Source: Symbiodinium natans (taxonomy: Eukaryota; Sar; Dinophyceae; Suessiales; Symbiodiniaceae). Taken from it: DNA of 60,000 nucleotides. The DNA lies in contig CAJNDS010002442.1 in NCBI GenBank assembly GCA_905221605.1, positions 282,501-342,500 on the forward strand, in the 5' to 3' direction. Shown here piece by piece: positions 33,051-44,179 of this stretch; the stretch's first letter is position 1, and every line of letters begins with the position of its first letter. Below the pieces are notes generated by a model. The model was not told where the DNA came from. It ran no database searches and was given only the letters and a program-made list of their open reading frames with translations. The position numbers and the translations under genes were made by a program.

Positions 33051-33059
33051 GACACCTCA
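33033..33059. other. Hairpin-forming inverted repeat
   Basis: GAGGTGTCT and AGACACCTC form a perfect 9 bp stem around a 9-base loop. It lies at or just upstream of a module exon acceptor. Its role is unknown. Confidence 0.5.
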
Positions 33060-33092
33060 AACACTCCCAAAAAACCCAGGCTGGTGCCTCAC

Positions 33093-33267
33093 CTTGGCAT
33101 CCTCAGCCTCGGCATCGCAGGCAGCTTGGCGGACCATGGCCTCTGCACATCTTCGCATGCTGAATTTGCCGACACCCGTACTGATTGGCTCAGCGAGTTG
33201 AGTGTAGAGCTGGTTAACAGCAGCTTCCGGCTTCGTGTACCCACTCGGCTTCCTATGAAATCGGCAC
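33093..33267 (-). CDS. EF-hand-like module copy 1, first recognised exon
   Basis: The acceptor TTGTGTATTCAG and donor GCCAAG|GTGAGG bound a protein-like exon reading KPSGYTKPEAAVNQLYTQLA and ending MVRQAACDAEAEDAK. The last part matches MLRQATADAATEDGK in copy 2. Function unknown. Confidence 0.5.
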
Positions 33268-33937
33268 CTGAATACACAACCGTGTAGCTACAGCCCCTAG
33301 ATATCGCCAGCCCATGCTAGCCTGCTAGTGTAGCTGCATGATGCAAGGCGGCCTGGAGAGCTGTTCGCAGCATTCGCAGTTCTGAAGCATCTTCACGGGG
33401 AGGCGCCCAGAGAGGCCCCTGACGGTTTTCCATCTTTCTTGTGGAAGTTGTGTGGGCTTGAATTTGTGTGGAGGTGCATTTAATGTATATTTAATGTACT
33501 TAACAGGCGAAAGTCGTTGAACGTGGGTACTTGTGGGTAACTCAGCACTTGGTGACTTGCCACACGCGGTTCCCAAAACTTGAGGCGCCTCGTAAAAGCC
33601 ATCGGGCAACCTCAAGCGAGGACTGTGACCCGAGCGGCTCACATCAGCTCTGCCAAGCCTGGGCCGTCCATGTTTGCTGCACAGAGGCAAAGATGTCTGG
33701 AGCGCTATGTTAGTATTGCTATGTTGGCCCTTCAGGTCCAGTCTCGGATGGTCGCGGCCGGCCCAGGGACGGACTGTGGAGCCTTCCGCTGCCCACCTGG
33801 GCAGACATGGGCGGGCAGGGAATGCTCGCACGCCCCATCGTGCATCATGTTGCATCGCTCACACGTGGGCCGGGCCGGAGATCCATCGCGCCCTGCACAG
33901 CCACCGGCCTCTGAGGGCATTAAAGGGCAAAGGAAGT

Positions 33938-34090
33938 ACACACACACACACAAAGGTTCACACACACGAACACACGAACACACGAACACACGAACACACG
34001 AACACACGAACACACGACGAACACACGACGAACACACGACGAACACACGACGAACACACCAACACACGAACACACGAACGCACGAGTCTT
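33938..34090 (+). repeat. ACACACGAAC minisatellite
   Basis: About fourteen copies of CACACGAACA with some CACGACGAA variants. The open frames over it (Thr/His/Glu or Val/Cys/Phe) are repeat artefacts. Confidence 0.9.
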
Positions 34091-34399
34091 TCCCATTTGC
34101 ATTCGCTCTGACAGAAGGGCGCCTCCACCAGCCAGGCCCGATGCGACGGGGAAGTGGGGCGGGGCGGGGCAGAGCGCTGTGGTAGTGGCAGCCGTGGCGC
34201 AAGCTGCCGTGGCGACCCAGAGCCTCGTGAACAGCGCAGCTGCCCTGTCAAGAGTCTGCAAGATCTCAGGTCTCCAAGGGTGCCAACCTCTGGGAGGCGA
34301 GTAGTGCCGCTGCCCAGGCACCTCAAGACAGCAACAGCAAACAGGACGGACCGCGAAGGCGTTCTTTTGATGCGAGGCGACCTCTTCTTCCCACCATGG

Positions 34400-34520
34400 C
34401 CATCCACGGCCATCCACTCGTCCCGGAGGAGCGCCCTTTCAGAAGCGATCTGAAAGATATCCAGCATGAAAGTGCGCGCTGCACTAGATGCCATCACCGA
34501 AATGAACCGCCAAGGTACGG
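34400..34520 (-). CDS. Candidate exon, unknown
   Basis: The minus frame reads FISVMASSAARTFMLDIFQI and then SERALLRDEWMAVDGHGG, strongly protein-like. An adjacent frame at 34484-34670 (GMPFMMQLAYTLQGYSV) may be a neighbouring exon. No domain recognised. Confidence 0.35.
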
Positions 34521-34699
34521 GATCGCGTGGCAGCGCACGTGGCGAAGAAGGCGCATTCCTTTGCGGTTTTGCGATGTGTATCACTCACAGAGTACCCCTG
34601 CAGCGTGTAAGCCAGCTGCATCATGAAAGGCATACCCCGATTGGGCGCAACGTATCCAGACCTGTGCTCACAGGATAGAGCATCAGGGGCCCTCCCGCG

Positions 34700-36800
34700 T
34701 GACAAGGAGCAGGCGCTGATCGGGGAGACAAGGCAGCCTTCGGCATTCAGCAAAAAGAGCTTTCGCAGACAGAGTCTGAGCTGTGAATATGGTCAGCCTT
34801 GGATGGCTGGTAGAGGCCCACAGGTCTTGCTGGCTCCTGAAGGTCCATGTGCTAAGCCTAACCTTGCATGGCTCCCGCTGGGGGCTGGGCAAGCATTGGA
34901 GGGGGCGGTGCGGAAAGCCTTAGGCACATGCACGTAGCGGTTGAAGCGGACATGTCGGCACTCACAGATATCGGCCCAAGCCGCTGATGAGCCGGGATGA
35001 CCATGTCAACCACAGGATTGCGAGCATCTTCAGGCAGAATAGCCCTCTCCCTCGCGTTTGACCATTGGTCACAACTTCTTAATCACAAAACAACCTCTCC
35101 AGGCCTGCTGCCGCCATTTGCTTGCCTTTGCGAATGCGGTGCCGTGTGCCGCTCACGAAAGAGCATGACACAATGCATGCAACAGTGCCTGAACGGCCAT
35201 TCCCTGGACTGCCACAACGGCACCTGGGCCGGAGCACCCGGTCCGCCTGGGCCACCAGGTCCGCCTGGCGCTGGCAAACCACAAACCGCTCTGCGAAGGT
35301 GAAGATTCAGGAATCTCACCTGGACTTCGCCGTGGCGACGATGCCTGTCGCGACAAAGAGCCTGATCAGGGGCACTGAGAAGTCAAACTCAGCAACTACA
35401 TTGCAACCTCCTCTCCATGGCCTATGCAGTTGCTGGCCTCCGCAGCAGCCTGTCTGCACCAAAGGCCAATGGTCTTGCTGGAGCTCAATGGTGCTCATAC
35501 ACTTCAGAAACTGCCTGTCTTGCTGCACATGCAGCGTAGCTGCCCAGACTCGGCGGGGGTCTCCTGGAGATCGTGGCTGGGCATCGAGCCGCGACTGTTG
35601 CAGCCGCCAAAACGGAACTTCATTAACGCGGCATGGGCCATAGCATGGGCCATCTATGGGCAGGGTGGGCTGTTGACGGCTCAGCAAAGCTCCGTACGAG
35701 CACATCCTAGCACATCCTCAAGCTCCAGTATCTTGTCTATCAACGCGTGCCTGGGGCTCCATGAAGCACTGCCTGCCCCACTTCGAAGCTCACCTGCGCA
35801 GGTCACACTTGACACCTTGTTCGCTTTTCACAAGGCCACAACTCCAATGATTCGCTGAAAGCCCTCACATCCGCAGATGTGTCTCTCGCCTCGTTGGCCA
35901 GTGGCTGCCTGAGGAAAAAAGAAAACAGCATGATTCGCACTCTCACGAGAGTCTTCGACGCTTTACAATTCGACCAACCATACAGCCTTCTGCAGATCCA
36001 ACCGCTCCGAATCCAATCGTGCTGTTCCCGCGCACTCCCCCCCCCCGGTACCATTGGATCCAATTTGCCCCATTACCCAAAAATGTCTCTTTAGATACAA
36101 CTACATGATACTACATGTTATGTGTATACATATACATGCAGCTGCGTTTAAGTCCATTGGGAACTCCTGCCTGGAAAGCTCTCATCTCTGGACCGCCGCG
36201 AATCCAACCTGCACCGCTGCACCGCCCCATGCCGGCTTCGGGAGCGACGTGCAACCTTTTAAAGTGGTGTAGAAGCCCGAGCCTGGCTGAGGCTTGAGGA
36301 TGAAGTCTACAAGTTCCTGCGCTTGGAACAGATCCAGACACACGGAAAGCCTCACCTTGGAGCATTAGATGTTTTCGAAGTCTGCTTAAGTCTGCTTCCT
36401 ATGGTCAGCCGCACATCTTCGATTCAAGGCTTTTGCAAGGCTCCTCAGCAGAAGCTGCGGGTATGATGCCACCACTGGTCCAGTTGCACTCAAGGCCCAC
36501 CCGGCGCAACAACGCTTCGCAGCGAACATCGTCGCAGACCTAGCACGGAGAGTTCATAAGAGGACACTGGACTTGGAGCTTCATAGAGCTTCATCATGGC
36601 ACCTTGAGGCGATCCACCAGCAAATGGCGGGGCCCGCCAGGGGCGGTCAACAAGGCCTCCTCAGTGGCAGAGCTGACCGCGAAGAGACCAACAGCAACGG
36701 AGTCACGCGAGTGACGTAACGAGTGACCACTGAGCCAGGGACGAGGGACTTACGGTGCGGCTGCAAGTCTGCAAGTCGACGTCGTTGAATGCCGAGACCT
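34700..36800. other. Stretch with weak exon-like pieces only
   Basis: Minus-strand pieces such as VPLIRLFVATGIVATAKS (about 35320-35375) and ANEARDTSADVRAFSESLEL (about 35825-35895) look coding-like but cannot be bordered. Nothing else was recognised. Confidence 0.3.
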
Positions 36801-36989
36801 TTCCGGGTTGGCGGTCACAAAGATCCTAGAAAGGTAGGATGTGAGGGATCAGCCGCAACAGGTACATGGCCCCGCACAGCACTACCCTGCTCTGAGCATT
36901 GCGCGTGCGATCAGATCGCGCTCGCCTTCGATCAATCGGCAGAACCTGGGGGGTTGCAAGAGGCAAAGCTGCAGCGATCGAACAGCACC

Positions 36990-37260
36990 AGCCCGTCAGA
37001 AACCTGTACGACACTTCGGTCGGAATGATCTGGCTCGATGGACCTGAGCTCACGCTCCCTAGCACGCGGCGAACGGCCGTGCTCATGGCAGCAAAGGCCT
37101 CCGCGGTACCCACTGCGAAGTAGCGTGGCTTCCTGAACCGTTGCCCCAGTACCCAACCGTTAACATGGTCTGATCAAGAAGATCGTAAGCGACCACGTGC
37201 CCGCCTTCAGCCATGAGTTTGCTGGATCGCGCGGCAGCACCAAACGGAGAAAACCATTGT
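36990..37260 (-). CDS. Candidate exons, unknown
   Basis: FGAAARSSKLMAEGGHVVAY-DLL (about 37245-37160) is followed, in another frame, by YFAVGTAEAFAAMSTAVRRV and ending SYRFLTG (about 37123-36990). They look like neighbouring exons. The EGGHVVAYDLL segment faintly recalls the GHVLDTDLL half-loop of the EF-like modules. Confidence 0.3.
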
Positions 37261-37319
37261 AACCTGACACTGTTGACAAGGAGACCTAGAAAAAGTGATT
37301 GCGGCGTCAACTACAGCAT

Positions 37320-38825
37320 CGGTGCATGTTGTTTACACACCAGATGTACCTCCTCAAACTCCGGTTCCAAGTGCTGAGTTGCTCAGCAAACTTCGCATTT
37401 GTTTTGGCAGAACGCTCAGGTCCGAAAGAAATTCGTTTTTCCCGTTATCAGCACCATGCCTGGATTATGTATGTGTGCTTGCCTGTGCTTGCCTGCATCC
37501 ATGTGTGTATTATTATATACTATTGCATTTTTTGTGTGTAAGTCCAGTTTGTTTCTGAACTGTCTATCTATCCGCCTGAGTGTCGACCTACCTAAGCCCT
37601 TAAGCTCAAGACTGAAGTGAGCACATCGGTTGGCAGACAACGAGTCTGGGTGTGCCACGTAGCTCTCCGTGTGGATTGAGCACTGGCGCCAGCACAGCCG
37701 CAACCTGAAAGTGCCGGGCGAAACAGCGACTGCTTTCACAGTGTCCGCAAATTCCACAGCTGGCCTCCTCCACAAGTATGCCAGCAGCACTGTGGAGCTG
37801 TTGGCCAAGCCAGCTAAACACGTCGTGCACGCTGATCCAGCCCTGCCGGAGCTTCCAGAACGTCTGCCAAAAAGCACCCCGACACGCCCTGTACCTGCTG
37901 AGCAGAAGACCAGTGCGCGAACAGGCTCCTCTCGGTTCAAATGCATGCGGCATCGCAAGAGTACGACGCTACACTGAGGGAGGAAGGACTCATGACTAAT
38001 TCTGCGAACTTCCCCAGTCAGTCAGGAAGAACTCATTCGGATCGAACTCACGCAGCTCGCAGAGGCGACATCTTGCCTGGCGACTTTGAAGGAGTCTTTC
38101 TTTTCGGCTCATGATGCCTCCTTTCACAACTCGAGCCTGTTCCAGAGCCAGCTCGCCCTCTGCAGCAACCTGCACGGCAGAGCCACGCTTCAGATCCCGA
38201 GGCATCCGACCTTATCAAGGCCTGCAAAACAGCCAGCGCCGAGGACTCCTGCTCGCCGCTAACGCCCCAAGCATCCGGACCTGCAGCGGAGGCTGTGGCA
38301 AACAGAAACGGAATCGACAAAGACGGGCAAAGGAAGAGCACCTCAGATCATGCCACTGTCGACACAAACCCTTCGCGCCTGCCATCGCGCACCGCACACC
38401 TGCAACAACAGGAGCGCTGGATGCTCTCACTGACAAAGCCCTCGTCTAGCCGGAGCTCTTGCAGCGGGCATGTGAAGCAAGGTCTTGTTTGACCACTCTG
38501 CGCGCGACAGCGCTCCCGCAGCAGTCACCAGCCTGTGCAAAGCCGGTCTCTGCTTCAGTGGACTTACCCAAAACTGCCCTACTAGAGGTGCTGCACTCCT
38601 TGCATCAAAGGTGCAGGGCACAGGAGGCAGCGTGGCATCGAAGAAGCTGCGGCCGGCTGCAACAGCACTCCTGGACGTGTCACGAGGTGTTGAGCGCTTC
38701 ACCACACAGGACATTGCTGGAGCAATGAATTCCATTCGGGCCCCTTCGAGTCCTCATGCTGAATGTGTGTGCAGCCTCGAAGCTGGGAGCTCCTTGAGTG
38801 TGAGATGTGCTTCAGTATGTTTCAG
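37320..38825. other. Stretch without a bordered gene
   Basis: Several frames are open on both strands, for example plus strand 37669-37977 and 38485-38847. Nothing has a recognisable domain or a consistent exon pair. Confidence 0.3.
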
Positions 38826-38829
38826 TTCA

Positions 38830-39640
38830 GCAAAGAGCACGGATTAGCCAGGCCACTGGAGGCCGCGAGCATACGCTGCAGGAGGAAGTTCTTGCCCTCG
38901 CTCTGGCGCAAAGCGTCTCGGAGCAAGGGCGGGCTTGGACGTGAGGGCACCTGGGTGCAAAAATGTGCGCGACATGAGGAAGGGGTGAGGGTGTGATTCA
39001 TGATGTCATGCTGCCTAAGCCCTGGCCAAATGGCCATGGTCAGCAGCTCCTTGGGACCTGGCTTGCTGTCCAGGCTGTCCCATGGAGGTTAGGGCAGATG
39101 TAAACATTTCCGTTGCCGTCAATGCCATCGCCGCCGGTAAAGGCTGCTCTTGAACTGGAGCCTGGCTAGGCTGGTCATTCAGCCCGGCCAGGGCCTCCAG
39201 CATTGCCGATCTACGGTACCTCGACACGTGCAGGAGCATCAAGCATCCGAGTCACCATCAAACAGAACCTCCAAAAAATCACTGTGGATGTTGGATGTTG
39301 GGGTCTTCAGCTTCTGCTCAAATCTACATCCAGAAGAGTCCGGGAGGCTCCTTTTCATCGGCATGGATCGCATGGGTCGTGTGCGTCTCCTGAACCGTCA
39401 CGTCCTTCACTTCCTTCACCTTCGCTGCAGTAGCAGCCGTTGAGCGCCGCAGCGGCAAGGCACCACGAGTTGTGGTGGAGACCGGGGGCAGCACTGCCTG
39501 AGTACATCAGATAGCAGAGCTTTCCGAGTAAGAAGCATCCATTCGTCCATTCGTGCATTCCGGAAAACTGCATCCTATGCCAGCGAGTGGCCCCTGTCGT
39601 GGCTTCCAGGAAATCTCGGTATTGATCAGCGAGCATTGCA
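38830..39640 (-). CDS. Three candidate exons of an unknown gene
   Basis: In minus-strand order: MLADQYRDFLEATTGATRWH through MQFSGMHEWTNGCFLLG (39636-39440); SAMLEALAGLNDQPSQAPVQ through ATEMFTSALTSMGQ (39215-39065); and LLRDALRQSEGKNFLLQRML (38950-38850). All are protein-like. The borders are not resolved and no family is recognised. Confidence 0.35.
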
Positions 39641-39679
39641 ACGGACCGCGCTTAGAGCACGGAACTTACTCTGCTATTT

Positions 39680-40480
39680 CACACCCTGCAAGGGTGTGTG
39701 GGTATTGCACCGTGACCCAGTCGCCCTCCGGCTCGTTGGCCCAGAGAAGCTGTCTGAGCTGACGGCTTCGGGGGAATCAGAAGTGAAGGCGCACCCAGAC
39801 ATCCAGAGCAGACCGACACTAAGCCACTAAGCCAAAGTGCAACACAGCAACACATCCTGGCCTCTGGCGAAGTGTTCGGCAACTCACGAGTTGGAGACAT
39901 GACCTCCTTTTCGCTAGAACATGCTCTACAAGCGCTAGACGATATGAGTGTGTGGGAAATCACTGTTCAATGCCTCTCAAACTTCGAGTCTCTGCGCCAA
40001 ATTGTGCGTCACTTGCCGGCTTAGTTTGCCTCTTTTTAAGCTCACAAGAGCACAAGCGGAGCAAATCCACATCGCGAGAAAACAGGCTCAGGGAGGTGCT
40101 CACTGTGTCAACATTCCTCTCTGTACTGGAAGCAAATCCTTGTGATTGACGAGGAAAGCTTTCTTTTGCCTTCATTGTGCCGAGGTCACGCGGTTGCAGT
40201 CTTTTGCTGCCTTTCTTTGGCGTGTACCAGGATCCCTTAAAGCAAACCGGGGTTCGTCAGCCCTGTAGCGACTTCCCGGTCCTTTGGCAGATGTGAAACC
40301 TTGATGGGCTGCTTCAGAAGAAGTATCTTCAGCACCATGGCCTTCACATGGGTTGCCCATTTTGCCTTTCAGGGTGCTGTGAAGGCTTTTCACCACCGAT
40401 TCTGAGCGCGCTGACAGATCACGACAGATCGGCCTCCAGGACAAGATGTCCGCGCCACGAAAACCGAGGGCCTGGGGGGG
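39680..40480. other. Presumed intron, nothing recognised
   Basis: No convincing exon in either strand. A minus frame at 40172-40444 contains SARSESVVKSLHSTLKGKMG but is weak. Confidence 0.3.
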
Positions 40481-40489
40481 GACAAGTCG

Positions 40490-40650
40490 GAATGCGCGTT
40501 GCCTTGCCTCTTCTGTCCCAAGGCTACCACCAGAGGCTCTTTGGCCGCAAGTCGCGGGTCTGCAACGTGCCCTGCCCGGGCGAATGCATCAAGGCACAGA
40601 AGAAAATTAGAAGAAAGCTTTACAAGCCTTTGCTGCACACTTTGGCGCAC
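40490..40650 (-). CDS. Candidate exon, unknown
   Basis: The minus frame reads RQSVQQRLVKLSSNFLLCLD and then DPRLAAKEPLVVALGQKRQG. It is protein-like, with no domain and no fixed borders. Confidence 0.3.
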
Positions 40651-40659
40651 TCTTCAAAC

Positions 40660-42050
40660 CCTTGCCTCCATGAGGTTGAGTGTCTGGCCCATCCCTGCAA
40701 GAACTCTGAGGCTGTGGCACTGTTATCCCACAAAAGGAAACTCCTAGCTTCTGTCATCTCCTGATTACACACATTCTGTGCTCTGATCGCGATTTGAGTA
40801 CTTTGCCTCATTGGCTGGCGTTACTCTGCGTGTCACCCGTGTTGCCTGCTGACTTCTCGAGCTCGCCGCTCTTGGCCCTGGAATGCAAGCATACAGTAGC
40901 ATACAGTAGAACAACATATTCAACTCGTTCACCCCCAATGTCGAATGAAGCCCCTCACCTCACCCTCCTCGCTGGCAACAGGCAAGTACAGCGCCTGGCA
41001 ACTTTAAAGCGTCCCATCGCAGCGGGATAATGACTCCTAGCCACAGAAAAGGCGACAAAATCAACTCCCCGTCGCTCGCCTTGCCGTGCCATTTGGCTTC
41101 CTTTCCTCCTGCACATCCCAACCCAACCCACAGACATGGAAGACTCGAGAACATAAATAGTGGGCATGCTAACACACTCCCGCTTGCTTTAAAACAAACC
41201 AATCGAGGCTTCACCCGTCTTCACCCCTGAGCTCAAGACGCTTGCGCTTCTCTTTCTTTTCGCACCAGCATCCCAAGAACGTGAGAACCTCAAGATGAAT
41301 CCGCTCAAAGCGCTTCGACGGATAGTAGAAAACATACAGCCTCATATAGCTACGCTACTTGTACTTCCTCAACACAGCTCAGCTTCAAACAACGAGGAGA
41401 AACAGCACTAAGCCGGCCAGTGCTTGGTAGAACCAGGGCGACTCGTGGACCAGTGCCTCGGCACGCATCCCACATTGTCCTCCGCCGGAAAAAAGATGAA
41501 TCAATGAAGGCCTGTCACGAGCGTTATGCAATAGCATGGCCGATGGGCCGATTCAGCCGATGATGCCGATTATGCCGATTAAGCCGTTGTGTCGTCTTGT
41601 TCTGCAGTCTCTCTTAGCCGCTGACTAACACGTCGGTGCCTTTGACAGGAAACCACGAGAGTATGCGGCCAGCAAAAGCTGTGCAAATACGATGTGCTCA
41701 GACAACTCTCCAGTCTGTTGCATCTGCAGTGATCCCATCATGCCCGCGTACCTGCTGGATTTGCCTCGCGCGCGGATGCCTCAATACAAGCTCGCTTACC
41801 CCAACATGTTCTCAAGATGCAGGGCCCCATCCCAGCAATGACCGTCCGAGATTCCTCGTGTCTCTATCGGGACTGTGACAGCAGGAGGGGCTGCTTTTAA
41901 CACAGTTCAGCACGGCGGGAGGATCCATTCGATTCCTGCATTGCAGAGCTTCCTGAAAGCGTTGCACATCAAGACGACTCGCCACGAGATCTGTCCATTT
42001 TTTTGTTACTCAAGGCGTAGTCACCTGCATCCAGTTTTCAGTTCGAGGAA
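40660..42050. other. Stretch without recognised gene
   Basis: Nothing supportable was seen. A short helical frame (VEGLDKVPFVGTPGCCPEDL) follows at about 42020-42130 on the minus strand. Confidence 0.35.
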
Positions 42051-42649
42051 CTCGGGAAAGTAGTGCTCTCAAGTCTTCAGGACAGCAACCGGGAGTTCCG
42101 ACAAAGGGTACCTTATCTAAGCCTTCCACTATGTGCGGAAACATCCAACGCGAAGTCGTCCTAGAAGGTGGCGCTGAGGTCAGAGCTGCAGGTATGAAAG
42201 CGCATCTCGCAGGACCAGAAACCGCTGCCTCTAAAGCTATACTCCAGATGAACAAAACCATGGCTTCGCTTCAAAGTGACTGCAGAAACATGGTCGGCTC
42301 TGCCTCATTGGGCGAGGCAGAAGAGGCGTTTGCTCCTGACAGTCAAAGCTGGCTGGGCACGGGGGGGGGGGGGAAAGGGTGTTCTCAATAGGCCCAGTCA
42401 TGAAACTCGCTAGTACTGCACTTCAGCGCCTGTCAAACGGCACTGCTTCGTGGCCCTGTAGTAGCTGAAGATAGTGCAGTTACCAGCCTGAGGTGTTCGC
42501 TGGCTAAACATTTGCTTCTGCATGAAGCCTGGCATGCTACCCTTCTGAAGCCAAGCTCGGGAACCGACTTCGTAGCACTTGGTCTGGCACTCTGGCGCAT
42601 TCTGAGCAGCTACCTCCTCTTACGAGGCATCAATATTCATGCTCCACCT

Positions 42650-43560
42650 CTCCACCACCTCTCCACCTCTCCACGTGCAGCTCACACATGCTGAGGCTCC
42701 TGGTGGCCGGCAAGGAAGTCAACACCCTCCTTGCGTGTCTGTTCGCTGCTAATAGCCATGCAGTGTAAGCTTCTATAGGGCCGCGTCGCGGCATCAACAC
42801 GCAAGGCAATCCATGTTCTTCAGTCGAGGGTCCACAAAGCAGCTCGGATCTGCTGTAATGGCCAATGTCATGGGAATTGCCTCCTGACAACAGGCTACTG
42901 CAATCTCTTGCAAGCACAAGACCTGCAGCAAGCCTCTGGATTTGCCACAGGATCACCGCTGGCCATGTACCTACAAACAGCTGGTAAATGCGGCGAATAG
43001 AACATGTACGAGTATGAGTATGTACAAGTATCTACCGGACATCAAGAGGAGAATCTTGCACATCAAGTTCCTTGAGAAGCTTGCGGGACGTTTGCTGCCA
43101 GCAGCGCGTTTGCCACCTCAAGCTTGCGGCATTTTCTATCTTCAGGCACCCCTCCCCCCGGTCTTCAAGGGCCCACACATTCTTTCGGAGTCCTCCATTT
43201 TGGTCATAGGCTGACTTGTCAGCCACATCTCGAACGGCCTCAGCTTGAGTAGAAGCAGCACAGGCCATGAAACAACGTTCAAAGTCCGTCAAGAATCCCT
43301 TGGCTTCCTGCAGCGCCAGATGGAAGCAGGACCTTTCAGCACATGGGTCTCGAAATATCCGACAGGACCACCCTGCATCTGGCCCCTCGCCTTTCCCTCC
43401 ACCAGAAGGCTTCCAGGCAGCAAGGTCACTGCAGCTGGCTTCCCACCGACATCCTGGACCTGCTGCGACAGATTCAAGTGAGTCACTGAACTGATTCTGT
43501 CCGCTGCTCCGGCCTCAGATACGGGGGTGCCAAAGTGGTGGGCAAGAGCTTCTGGAAGGC
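42650..43560 (-). CDS. Candidate exons of an unknown multi-exon gene
   Basis: Three protein-like minus frames follow one another: LPEALAHHFGTPVSEAGAAD through GPVGYFETHVLKGPASIW (43560-43310); FLTDFERCFMACAASTQAEA through GGLRKNVWALEDRGEGCLKI (43295-43080); and WQIQRLAAGLVLARDCSSLL (42950-42720). The GPVGYFETHVLKG part resembles the first strands of a SPRY domain, but this is only suggestive. Confidence 0.4.
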
Positions 43561-43797
43561 CTGCGACCAAATGCGAGAGTCTAGCAGGGTCGGCATGCGC
43601 AACTCACAACTTGGCTGAGAAGCCCACTTGCATGAAGGCTGCCTAGCTGAGATTTTAGCAGTCGAGAAAAAACCTTAGTCGTTCTTCAAGCTTCACCGTT
43701 CCACACTCATTTGGCAAAAGGACCGAGGGCACCGCCACCGAGGCAATCCGCGCCTGGCCACGGAAAGCATCGTTACATTCAGACGGAAACAGAAAGG

Positions 43798-43860
43798 AAG
43801 CGAGAGAGAGAGAGAGAGAGAGAGAAAGAGACTGAGACACTGAGAGACTGAGAGACTGAA
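43798..43860 (+). repeat. GA microsatellite
   Basis: A (GAGA) run followed by short ACTGAGA units. Confidence 0.85.
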
Positions 43861-44034
43861 AGATAACAGCAATTCGACGGGGAAGCACAGAAACTCAGAA
43901 ACCACACTCAGCGTGTCAACGAAAGCAAGATCAAATCCGTCCACGGCTTCGCTTGGTTCTGGGTTGGGGAACTGACAGTGGTGGTTTTGAGAAGTGCCTC
44001 GGCGGTACCTGTTGATCAAAAGTCAGAGCTTAAG

Positions 44035-44175
44035 GGCTTATACACGGGGTTTAGAGGGGCGTTTAGGGTTTCACGGTGCGTTGGGCGTTTACGCTTCAGG
44101 GCTTTGGGAGCGTTTTAAGGTTGTTGGGGCTTTTGGGAATTGGGCGGCGTTTAGGGTTAAGTTTAGAGCCTCTGG
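44035..44175 (+). repeat. Degenerate TTTAGGG-type tract
   Basis: GTTTAGGG, GGTTTAGAG, CGTTTAGGGTT and related words are spaced about every 10-20 bases. The tract has the opposite orientation to the CCCTAAA blocks at 48-52 kb. It is a candidate decayed interstitial telomeric sequence. Confidence 0.5.
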
Positions 44176-44179
44176 TGTT

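Noticed and set aside
33674-34417. Overlapping ORFs with His/Thr or Val/Cys repeats
   Set aside because: They follow the ACACACGAAC minisatellite. Only the segment near 34400-34520 was kept as a possible exon.
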